Assembly: GCA_019113745.1 (NCBI GenBank)
Contig: DXGV01000045.1
Coordinates: 1 to 64,000, forward strand
DNA from: Candidatus Blautia intestinavium
GTDB lineage: Bacteria > Bacillota > Clostridia > Lachnospirales > Lachnospiraceae
Reading direction: 5' to 3'
Length of the DNA: 64,000 bases
Shown here: one piece after another, positions 8,285 through 14,688 of the stretch
How positions within the stretch are numbered: position 1 is the stretch's first letter
How the letters are laid out: each line of letters begins with the position of its first letter
Translations under genes and position numbers: made by a program
The notes under the pieces: model-generated
Told to the model about the DNA's origin: nothing
The model's database searches: none
Seen by the model: only the letters and a program-made list of their open reading frames with translations

Positions 8285-8984
8285 CTTTTTCGCCCAGGGC
8301 CTCAAGCGGTATAAAGCTGGAAGCGCCTTCCTCTCCCACAGCCGCGTAGACCTCTCTTCTTTCTGTCATATAAGCGTAAGGGAGCGGTTCTTCTCCCATC
8401 CATTTCAGAAAGGTATCCATAACCAGCTCCGGTTTTGTATAATTGGAGCTGGCTGACGCCAGTTTCAAAAAGACGCCGCCCTCTCTATTCTCCATCTGAT
8501 AGATATAGGGACGGATATCTACTGTTTTTTCACTGCGTTTTGTCTTTTTCGTCACAACGATCTCTTTCTGAGAGATAAATTCTCCCAGCTTCTCCTGCCA
8601 GGGAGCAGAGGGCTCTTTTCCCTGGCGGAATCTCACAAGATAATCGGCCGCCGCTACAAGAGCCATGGCTGTGCTTGCCTTTCCGTCTTCCACCTTTCTC
8701 GCGGAGCAGACAAAAACGCCCTCTGTCATTACCGCGTTCAGACGGCGCTCGATCTCATCCGTAGCCACTGTTTCTGTCAGCTCCACGTCAAAATATTCTC
8801 CAAGGCTGGTAGTTCCCACTCCAAGAGGCGCCGCGAATGACATGATCATATGAGGACTGTAGCCCCCTGAAAAAGCCACAGGAAGGCCAGATCGCCGGAT
8901 CGCCTTCTGAAAATAACGCATAGTGTCCAGATGTCCCACAAATTTCATATGTCCGGTTTTGGAAAACTTAATCCTGACCTTCAA
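8277..8984 (-). CDS. TIGR03936 / DUF2344 radical-SAM-linked protein
   Basis: A 235-aa DUF2344 protein, a family nearly always next to a TIGR03960 radical SAM protein as here. The TTG start at 8984 gives the family N-terminus KVRIKFSKTGHMKFVGHLD and has GGAGG eight bases upstream. The typical SGGYSPHMIMSFAAPLGVG stretch follows. It overlaps the radical SAM gene by 17 bases and RNase G by 8, pointing to one translation-coupled unit. The biochemical function is unknown; a part in tRNA or rRNA modification has been suspected from context only. Confidence 0.9.
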   Translation of the reverse strand: MKVRIKFSKTGHMKFVGHLDTMRYFQKAIRRSGLPVAFSGGYSPHMIMSFAAPLGVGTTSLGEYFDVELTETVATDEIERRLNAVMTEGVFVCSARKVEDGKASTAMALVAAADYLVRFRQGKEPSAPWQEKLGEFISQKEIVVTKKTKRSEKTVDIRPYIYQMENREGGVFLKLASASSNYTKPELVMDTFLKWMGEEPLPYAYMTERREVYAAVGEEGASSFIPLEALGEKVE

Positions 8985-10839
8985 CGCACACACCTCCTTT
9001 ATATTTTTTCACGCCGCAGCCGGAGCACTGCTGCCGGCAGTTGGGAGTCACCTCTTCCGAAAGGGCGCGTTCCCACTCCCGGATCAGGAATTTTCTGCTT
9101 ACTCCCGCATCGATAAAATCCCAGGGAAGGATCTCCTCTGTGTTTCTTTCCCTAAGGGTATAAAATTCTATATCCACCCCTGTTTCCGCAAAAGCTTCCT
9201 TCCAGAGATCATAGCGGAAGTTTTCTGACCAGGCGTCATACAAAGCGCCTTTTTCGTATGCTTTCAGGATCACCTGGGCGCATCTTCTGTCGCCTCTTGC
9301 AAGAAAGCCCTCCAGTACCGTAACGTCCGGCTCGTGCCAGTGGTAACGGATGCTTTTCTGGTTAAGCTGGGCGCGGATCTCCTCTTTTACGATCTTCGCC
9401 TTTTCAATAAAATCCTCTTCCCGGAACATAGGCGCCCACTGGAAAGGAGTAAAAGGCTTCGGGACAAAGAAGGAAGTACTGACAGAAATCTGTACCTTTC
9501 CGTTTCTCTGTTCCTTCGGGATCTCGTAATACCTTTCGGCAATTTTTTCCGCAAGATGAGCGATCCCCTTCATATCCTCCTCTGTTTCGGTAGGAAGACC
9601 CAGCATAAAATAAAGCTTCACACGGTTCCAGCCGCCTTCAAACGCCTGGCCTGCCCCATGGAGGATATCCTCCTCTGTAAGCCCTTTGTTGATCACGTTC
9701 CGGAGTCTCTGGGATCCGGCTTCCGGCGCAAAGGTAAGGCTGCTTTTTTTCACATCCTGCACCTTGCTCATTACATCCAGGGCAAAGGCGTCGATGCGGA
9801 GAGAGGGAAGAGAGATATTCACTGCCTTCGGTCCTGTCTCCTCGATCAGATAATTTACAAGCTCTTTTAATTCACTGTAATCGCTGGAACTTAAAGAACT
9901 TAAAGAAATCTCCTCATGTCCGGTTTTCTCCAGCATGACCCGGGCAGACTCTTTCAGGGTCTCCACGTTCCGTTCTCTGGTGGGACGGCAGATCATTCCC
10001 GCCTGACAGAAACGGCAGCCGCGGATACAGCCTCTCTGGATCTCAAGCGTCACTCTGTCCTGTGTCGCCTTGATAAAAGGAACTACAGGGGCTTCCAGTC
10101 TGTCGTAGTCCTTTTCCATATCCAGAACAAGCTGTTTTTCTACCACAGCCGGTACTCCCGGACGGTTCGGTGCAAACGAGGCGATCGTTCCATCCTCTTT
10201 ATATGTTACATCGTAGAAGGCCGGAACATAAATCCCCGGAATCTTTGCCGCCTTCAAAAGGAAATCCTCTCTGGAGCCTCCCTCCGCTTTATTTTCTTTA
10301 TATGCGTCAAACAAAGCGTCGTAGGAAATCTCACCCTCTCCGATATAGAACATATCAAAGAAAGGCGCCAGAGGCTCTGGATTGTAAGCGCAGGCGCCTC
10401 CGCCGATCACCAGGGGATCTTCTTCCCCTCTCTCCTCAGTTTTCAAAGGAATTCCGGAGAGATCGAGAAGCTGGAGCACGTTGGTATAGCACATTTCATA
10501 ACCCAGCGTAATCCCCAGAAAGTCAAACTCTTTTACCGGATCCTGGGATTCCAGGGCAAAAAGCGGGATCTTATTTTCCCGCATCACTTTATCCAGATCT
10601 GTCCATGGCGAAAAAAGACGTTCGCACCAGACGTCCTCTCTCTTATTAAACATATCGTAAAGGATCATCATTCCGAGATTTGACATACCAATCTCATAGA
10701 CGTCCGGGAACGCCATGCAGAACCGGATGTCCACCTTTTCCTTGTCCTTCATCACGGAGTTGACCTCGCCCCCGATATACCGGGCGGCTTTGTCTATTTG
10801 TAACAAAATTTCATCGTCTAAAGCCAGTTTTCTTATCAT
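8968..10839 (-). CDS. TIGR03960 B12-binding-domain radical SAM protein
   Basis: Radical SAM enzyme of 623 aa. An N-terminal Rossmann-like region (about 35-200, FPDVYEIGMSNLG) resembles a B12-binding domain. The 4Fe-4S motif is CIRGCRFC within RGCIRGCRFCQAG (about residues 262-274). A cysteine cluster at the C-terminus (CRQQCSGCG, then GGVC) may bind a second cluster. It leads the radical SAM / DUF2344 / RNase G unit. The ATG at 10839 lacks a good ribosome binding site; the nearest AAGGAG is about 40 bases away, but the N-terminal sequence fits the family. Confidence 0.92.
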   Translation of the reverse strand: MIRKLALDDEILLQIDKAARYIGGEVNSVMKDKEKVDIRFCMAFPDVYEIGMSNLGMMILYDMFNKREDVWCERLFSPWTDLDKVMRENKIPLFALESQDPVKEFDFLGITLGYEMCYTNVLQLLDLSGIPLKTEERGEEDPLVIGGGACAYNPEPLAPFFDMFYIGEGEISYDALFDAYKENKAEGGSREDFLLKAAKIPGIYVPAFYDVTYKEDGTIASFAPNRPGVPAVVEKQLVLDMEKDYDRLEAPVVPFIKATQDRVTLEIQRGCIRGCRFCQAGMICRPTRERNVETLKESARVMLEKTGHEEISLSSLSSSDYSELKELVNYLIEETGPKAVNISLPSLRIDAFALDVMSKVQDVKKSSLTFAPEAGSQRLRNVINKGLTEEDILHGAGQAFEGGWNRVKLYFMLGLPTETEEDMKGIAHLAEKIAERYYEIPKEQRNGKVQISVSTSFFVPKPFTPFQWAPMFREEDFIEKAKIVKEEIRAQLNQKSIRYHWHEPDVTVLEGFLARGDRRCAQVILKAYEKGALYDAWSENFRYDLWKEAFAETGVDIEFYTLRERNTEEILPWDFIDAGVSRKFLIREWERALSEEVTPNCRQQCSGCGVKKYKGGVCVEGQD

Positions 10840-10913
10840 AATAACACTGTTTTTTGTGCAATTTATATAAAATGCAAATTTCTCCTTTTCGGTTGTATTA
10901 TTAATCCATATAA

Positions 10914-10943
10914 ATTGTACTATATCTTTTATGGATATGTCAA
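10914..10943 (-). promoter_or_regulatory. SigA promoter of the TIGR03960 radical SAM unit
   Basis: TTGACA (10943-10938) and TACAAT (10919-10914) on the minus strand, 18 bp apart. About 75 bases of leader follow before the ATG at 10839. Confidence 0.7.
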
Positions 10944-10976
10944 AAATTTATTTTTATATTATTATTTCTTGAAAAA

Positions 10977-11160
10977 ACTGATCTTTCCAAAAGCAGCAGC
11001 TAGATATCTTTTATTTCAGAAAAGATAAAATCTCAAGTGAATCCTAAGGAGACATTATCACAAGTGAATAACGCCATGAAGCGCATCGCTGATTTCTTCA
11101 ATGTATCTATGGGATATCTAGCTTGGCGAGGCGGATTATGAATCCTTTGAGGTGGCATGA
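10977..11160 (+). pseudogene. Remnant of an XRE-family regulator (stop and frameshift)
   Basis: Reading from 10977 gives T-D-L-S-K-S-S-S, a TAG stop at 11001-11003, then ISFISEKIKSQVNPKETL and SQVNNAMKRIADFFNVSMGYL up to about 11120. After a one-base shift (near 11118-11121) the frame continues LGEADYESFEVA and a stop at 11160. The ADFFNVSMGYLLGE pattern is the usual C-terminal part of a helix-turn-helix XRE repressor. The N-terminal half is missing, so this is a decayed fragment. Confidence 0.7.
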
Positions 11161-11201
11161 GACTTCTCGTAGAGAATTTTTTCACGGCCTATTTCTGATT
11201 C

Positions 11202-11275
11202 GCATGACCGACAGCAAACTACGTATTCATAGTCTACTTATGTTCTGCATAACCAGTAGCGAACCACTTTAAATG
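11202..11275. repeat. Two diverged direct repeat units about 45 bp apart
   Basis: GCATGACCGACAGCAAACTA at 11202-11221 and GCATAACCAGTAGCGAACCA at 11247-11266 are clearly related and offset by 45 bp. They lie between the XRE remnant and the broken toxin gene. The ten-base word CATGACCGAC recurs in the antitoxin repeat at 11812-11821. They could be remains of further antitoxin repeats or part of a dispersed intergenic element. Confidence 0.5.
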
Positions 11276-11314
11276 AGGAACTTTCATCTTCTATAGTTTA
11301 GTTCAAACCAAAAG

Positions 11315-11666
11315 CTAAATGTTCTCATCCTCATATATCTGCGAAAGCAGATAATCAATATTGGTAGAAAATTGTGGCTTATGGCCGACGGAATAGGAAT
11401 CCAGGTATGCCTGACAGTCATCAACAATACGTTTTGTATTTTTATCAATAATGGACTGAATCAACATCGCAAAGGAATTACCCTCTGTTCTGTATCGAAT
11501 TAAATATTTCTTGGTGACGGGAAACATCTTTATGTAATGGATGCCATGCCGGTTCTTTAGTTTTGTTGTAGGTCTTGGCGGCAAAGCAAAGTACTGATTT
11601 TGTTAGAATTTCTGGATCACCTTTGTATTTTTCAAACAATGCCGTGTTAATTGACACTAATTTCAT
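11315..11666 (-). pseudogene. Broken type III (CptN/ToxN-like) endoribonuclease toxin gene
   Basis: Two overlapping frames make one interrupted protein. The first (from ATG 11666) reads MKLVSINTALFEKYKGDPEI then LTKS. The second holds QYFALPPRPTTKLKNRHGIH followed by YIKMFPVTKKYL and runs to a stop at 11315. They meet near 11608 at the junction TKS/QYF. An intact homologue should have several tens of residues between these parts, so an internal deletion with a net frame change is inferred. The preserved parts resemble, from memory, type III toxins of the CptN/ToxN/AbiQ group. A GGAGG site precedes the ATG and a structured repeat RNA lies directly upstream, which is the type III layout. Confidence 0.65.
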
Positions 11667-11684
11667 TTATCATCCTCCGAAAGT

Positions 11685-11835
11685 ACAAGAGAAGGACTTA
11701 TCATGTCTCCATGCGTAAGCCCTTCTCGACAAGTAGGCGATATTCTACGCTTTTACAAGCACCCCGTCGCCTGCGGAAGCTAAACATACAAGTTCATGAT
11801 ATTCTAGCCGTCATGACCGACGAACTTCTCTGTTC
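11685..11835 (-). ncRNA. Type III antitoxin-like repeat RNA
   Basis: Three units of about 40-43 nt follow the promoter: 11827-11788, 11771-11729 and 11727-11685. On the RNA strand each ends CTTGT or TTGT and has a basal stem whose sequence differs while pairing is kept: AAGTTC/GAACTT, GGCGA/TCGCC and GAGAAGG/CCTTCTC. Units 1 and 2 also share TAGAATATC. Covarying stems in tandem units between a promoter and a toxin gene are the hallmark of ToxI/CptI-type antitoxins, which bind and neutralise the toxin. The RNA looks better kept than the toxin. Confidence 0.65.
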
Positions 11836-11841
11836 ATTTAT

Positions 11842-11870
11842 ATTATACGCAATGGAAAGGAAATTAGCAA
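11842..11870 (-). promoter_or_regulatory. Promoter of the antitoxin RNA / toxin locus
   Basis: TTGCTA (11870-11865) and TATAAT (11847-11842) on the minus strand with a 17-bp spacer. The predicted start lies about seven bases before the first repeat unit. Confidence 0.75.
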
Positions 11871-11878
11871 CCACAAGA

Positions 11879-12577
11879 TTATTTATTTTCTCTCCTGTCC
11901 GCGTTCCACTTATACCCCATCCGACGTACAGTCAGTATCCTGTCCGGTTTTCCCGGATCGTCCTCGATTTTTGTACGAAGCCTGCGTATATATACCGTAA
12001 GCGTATTTCCGTCCACATAATCGCCTTCACAATCCCAGATCCGCCCCAAAATCTGCTCCGGAGAAAGCACCTGTCCCGGATGCTCCATAAAAAGACGCAG
12101 AAGCTTATACTCGTTGGCCGTCAGTTCTATTTTCTCATTATTTTTATACACCTCGCTTTTTAAAAGCAGCATAGTGATCCCATTGGAACGCAGCTCTGTG
12201 TCCGTTTCGCTGAAATTACTGCTTCTTCGCAGAAGAGCGTTGATTCTTGAAAGAAATACCGCAAGCTTAAAGGGCTTGGTAATGTAGTCGTCTCCCCCGA
12301 TATCCAGTCCCATGATGATGTCCGTTTCTTCATCTGCCGCGGTCAGAAACATCACAGGCACTTTTGATACACGCCGTATTTTCCGGCAGAAATCAAATCC
12401 GGATCCATCCGGAAGCGACACGTCCAGAATTACAAGATCATATTTCCCTTCCTCCCACAACTCATCCGCCTCCCGGGCAGTACGGGCAACATCAATCTCA
12501 TATCCCTGCTTTCTTACAGCAAAAGAAAGTCCATTGATCAGGCTTAAATCATCCTCCAGTAAAAAAAGTCGTTTCAT
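11879..12577 (-). CDS. OmpR-family response regulator, no adjacent kinase
   Basis: DNA-binding response regulator of 232 aa. The receiver domain (1-115) has the acidic pair Asp9/Asp10, phosphoacceptor Asp52 in LVILDVSLPDG, Thr in FLTAADE and Lys in YITKPFK. The C-terminal winged helix (about 130-225) has ELTANEYKLLRLF and the recognition region NTLTVYIRRLRTKIEDD. No histidine kinase gene follows; the toxin-antitoxin remnant starts nine bases downstream. It has its own promoter. Target genes are not visible, although kinase-less regulators of this type often control ABC transporters. Confidence 0.93.
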   Translation of the reverse strand: MKRLFLLEDDLSLINGLSFAVRKQGYEIDVARTAREADELWEEGKYDLVILDVSLPDGSGFDFCRKIRRVSKVPVMFLTAADEETDIIMGLDIGGDDYITKPFKLAVFLSRINALLRRSSNFSETDTELRSNGITMLLLKSEVYKNNEKIELTANEYKLLRLFMEHPGQVLSPEQILGRIWDCEGDYVDGNTLTVYIRRLRTKIEDDPGKPDRILTVRRMGYKWNADRRENK

Positions 12578-12607
12578 TTTGTCCTTATTCCTTTTCTCAG
12601 TATACTT

Positions 12608-12636
12608 ACTATATTTTCCGTGGTGGCAGAAAGCAA
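12608..12636 (-). promoter_or_regulatory. SigA promoter of the response regulator gene
   Basis: TTGCTT (12636-12631) and TATAGT (12613-12608) on the minus strand, 17 bp apart, about 30 bases upstream of the start codon. Confidence 0.65.
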
Positions 12637-12658
12637 TTTCTTTTTCAGTATAACACAG

Positions 12659-12701
12659 AAAAGAACCGTGTATCCAGAAATTCTCTCTGAATACACGGTT
12701 C
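12659..12701 (-). terminator. Intrinsic terminator of the hsp20 pair
   Basis: GAACCGTGTAT pairs with ATACACGGTTC (12701-12691 with 12673-12663) around a 17-base loop; TTTTCTG follows on the minus strand. It separates the hsp20 genes from the response regulator. Confidence 0.75.
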
Positions 12702-12786
12702 CCGGTGAGATCTATGTTAATTTATGCCTTCTATCTGCTGTAATGTTTCCAATGGTATCAGCATCCCTTCCTGACTGACGCTTCTG

Positions 12787-13239
12787 TCAGTCAATCGTTA
12801 TATACGTCTTTTCTTCTGCCGGCTCCTTTTTCGGAATGGAAAGTTTCAGAATACCATGCTTAAATTCCGCGCTGATATCGTCCTGGGAAATATTTTCGCC
12901 CACATAGAAAGAACGCTGGCAGGCTCCCGCATAACGCTCTCTGCGGATATATCTGCCGTTCTTTTTTTCTTTCTCGTCTTTATTAAGACCTTTAGCCGCG
13001 CTGATGGTCAGGAAACCGTTTTCAAGAGAAACCTTTACCTCATCCTTGGAAAATCCCGGCAGATCCATTTCCAGAATATAATTTTTATCCGTCTCCTGAA
13101 TGTCCGTCTTCATAACATTTTTACCGTGCCGTCCATAAAGTTTCTTTTCCATTCTTTTCATGTCTCTGTCGTCATAAAATGGAAAATCCCTCATAAAATC
13201 ATCAAAAAAATCTTCTGTCCAGATACTCGGTGCCATCAT
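12787..13239 (-). CDS. hsp20: Hsp20/alpha-crystallin small heat shock protein (second copy)
   Basis: ATP-independent chaperone that holds unfolding proteins. The 150-aa protein has a short N-terminal arm (FFDDFMRDFPF), the alpha-crystallin domain (about 45-140, with LEMDLPGFSKDEVKV and the FKHGILKLSIPK signature) and a short tail. A linker insertion (GLNKDEKEKKNGRYIRRERY) contains conserved basic residues shared with its neighbour. The ATG follows AAGGAGG. It lies 95 bases downstream of the first hsp20 gene, in one CIRCE-controlled operon. Confidence 0.95.
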   Translation of the reverse strand: MMAPSIWTEDFFDDFMRDFPFYDDRDMKRMEKKLYGRHGKNVMKTDIQETDKNYILEMDLPGFSKDEVKVSLENGFLTISAAKGLNKDEKEKKNGRYIRRERYAGACQRSFYVGENISQDDISAEFKHGILKLSIPKKEPAEEKTYITID

Positions 13240-13296
13240 AAGTCATTCCTCCTTGTTTACATACAAACTAATCTCTGATTCTTCCGGTATCTCTCC

Positions 13297-13322
13297 CCCG
13301 CCGCCTTGTGTAAAGCGGCGGG
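13297..13322 (-). other. GC-rich hairpin between the two hsp20 genes
   Basis: CCCGCCGC pairs with GCGGCGGG around a ten-base loop. No T-run follows on the minus strand, so a role in mRNA stability or processing fits better than termination. Confidence 0.5.
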
Positions 13323-13334
13323 ATGCGACGTCGC

Positions 13335-13760
13335 TCAGCCTTCAATGGCAATATATTTATTTTCTTCTACAGCCGGTTTCTGCTCTTTCTTCGGGACGGT
13401 CAGAGTCAGGGTACCGTTCTCAAATTTTGCCTTTACGTCTTCCTGAGTTACTTCATCTCCCACATAAAAGCTTCGGCAGCAGGAACCAGAGTAGCGCTCC
13501 CTTCTGATATATCTGCCTTTCTCGTCCTTCTCGTCATTATTCGTATTAGAGGATGCGTTTATCGTCAGATATCCGTCTTTCAGCTCTGCTTTTACATCTT
13601 CTTTCCTGATTCCCGGCAGATTCATGATGATCTCATAATGATCGTCGTGATCCTTGATATCTGTCTTCATCATTTCCGCATTAGATACGGTATAAGTTCC
13701 AAATGGAAAATCAAAAAAGTCATCAATTAAATTTTCACCAAAAACACTGGGCATTAACAT
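13335..13760 (-). CDS. hsp20: Hsp20/alpha-crystallin small heat shock protein (first copy)
   Basis: Small heat shock protein of 141 aa, first gene behind the CIRCE element. It has a short N-terminal arm, an alpha-crystallin domain from about residue 32 (IIMNLPGIRKEDVKAELKDG) and the FENGTLTLTVPKK signature near residues 113-127. It shares the YIRRERY-S/A-G-x-C-x-RSFYVG block with the second copy, which points to a tandem duplication. The start follows AAAGGAG. Confidence 0.95.
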   Translation of the reverse strand: MLMPSVFGENLIDDFFDFPFGTYTVSNAEMMKTDIKDHDDHYEIIMNLPGIRKEDVKAELKDGYLTINASSNTNNDEKDEKGRYIRRERYSGSCCRSFYVGDEVTQEDVKAKFENGTLTLTVPKKEQKPAVEENKYIAIEG

Positions 13761-13880
13761 AAAGCATTTCTCCTTTCACTGCTGTTCCATTTATATCGGC
13801 ATATTTACATTTTGTAAATATGTAGTTGTCTTACTCCGGAAGAAGTATCCTTTTTATTCCTCTTCCTTTGTTCTATGTGT

Positions 13881-13909
13881 ACTATATCACTTGTTATTAG
13901 CACTGTCAA
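13881..13909 (-). promoter_or_regulatory. SigA promoter of the hsp20 operon
   Basis: TTGACA (13909-13904) and TATAGT (13886-13881) on the minus strand with a 17-bp spacer. The -35 hexamer lies inside the CIRCE element, so HrcA binding would exclude RNA polymerase. Confidence 0.85.
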
Positions 13910-13923
13910 GAGGTGAGTGCTAA
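13897..13923. promoter_or_regulatory. CIRCE element (HrcA operator)
   Basis: TTAGCACTG-N9-GAGTGCTAA, the CIRCE inverted repeat with one deviation (G for C at the ninth base of the left arm). It is the operator of the heat-shock repressor HrcA, which is not encoded in this window. Confidence 0.93.
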
Positions 13924-14003
13924 TTTTCTGTGAAAAATCTGTGAATTCTGTGAATGTCTCTGTGAAGTTGTAAAAGACTACTTAAAAAAGTATAAGTCCT
14001 CTA

Positions 14004-14378
14004 CTATAAAAATTCCAGAACAACTGCGATTATCATTAAGATGATAACAAACCACCCGAAAATGGCCAAACCCTTGAACAATTTATTGAAATAATATTTT
14101 CCCTTTTCTAAATCTGTGTATATGGAAGATATTTTTTCATCTGTCATATTTTTGTTTCTTACTTCCTCGACATCTATATCTTTTACGAGTTCATCTAAAG
14201 TCATATGAAAATAATCACTCAACATGACTAATCTTTGAAAATCTGGATATGATTGTCCAGCTTCCCATTTGCTAATAGTTTGACGGGAAACGTCTAATTC
14301 CATTCCCAGCTCCTCTTGGGATAATCCTTTTGCCTTTCTTAAATTTACCAGTTTTTCATTAAGATCCTTTTTTCTCAA
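14004..14378 (-). CDS. XRE-family regulator with C-terminal membrane segment
   Basis: The 124-aa protein has a Cro/C1-type helix-turn-helix (about 8-63; LRKAKGLSQEELGMELDVSR and QTISKWEAGQSYP) and a single C-terminal transmembrane helix (GLAIFGWFVIILMIIAVVLEF, split by no gap). Such regulators bind DNA near the membrane; a signal has not been established for most. Its target is unknown, but the downstream hybrid ORF and ABC exporter on the same strand are candidates. Confidence 0.88.
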   Translation of the reverse strand: MRKKDLNEKLVNLRKAKGLSQEELGMELDVSRQTISKWEAGQSYPDFQRLVMLSDYFHMTLDELVKDIDVEEVRNKNMTDEKISSIYTDLEKGKYYFNKLFKGLAIFGWFVIILMIIAVVLEFL

Positions 14379-14427
14379 GCAACACTTGTTGTCAATCTGT
14401 CAATCAGCATTAACATTAAGAAAATAA

Positions 14428-14679
14428 TTATAGCTTGTAAACAAATATGTCTTCTATCGGAGCTTTCACAACTCTTGCAATTTCTATCGCAAGTTTCAAT
14501 GACGGATTGTACTGAGCTTTTTTACCCATTCCCATTAGCCAGATAACGACAAATAACAGCTTAAAGCCAATCTTATAGGCGGATAGCTGCGCTTTGCGCC
14601 GGTTTTCCTGAAAAAGCTCATCTTCTAAAGTATGAGAAAGCTTTCCCTCGAAGAAAAAGCCAAAAAAACCGAAGTACAT
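14428..14679 (-). pseudogene. Hybrid ORF ending in an XRE C-terminal fragment
   Basis: The 83-aa frame joins two unlike parts. Residues 1-50 include DELFQENRRKAQLSAYK and a hydrophobic segment (KLLFVVIWLMGMG), like the end of a small membrane protein. Residues 54-83 (YNPSLKLAIEIARVVKAPIE then DIFVY) match the C-terminal end of YgzD-like XRE repressors, whose helix-turn-helix start is missing. A deletion joining the two reading frames is the simplest reading. It ends nine bases before the exporter stop codon region. Confidence 0.45.
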
Positions 14680-14688
14680 CTGCCTATT

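Noticed and set aside
9916-10683. 255-codon plus-strand frame inside the TIGR03960 radical SAM gene
   Set aside because: Antisense to a clearly conserved enzyme, without ribosome binding site or recognisable motif.
11685-11827. Short CRISPR array
   Set aside because: The units differ in sequence with covarying stems, lack identical repeats and unique spacers, and no cas genes are near.
10840-11880. Insertion sequence or prophage remnant
   Set aside because: No transposase, integrase, terminal inverted repeats, target duplication or phage gene was seen; the patch fits decayed toxin-antitoxin and regulator genes better.
13297-13322. Terminator between the two hsp20 genes
   Set aside because: The GC-rich stem has no T-run on the minus strand, so it is recorded only as an intercistronic hairpin.
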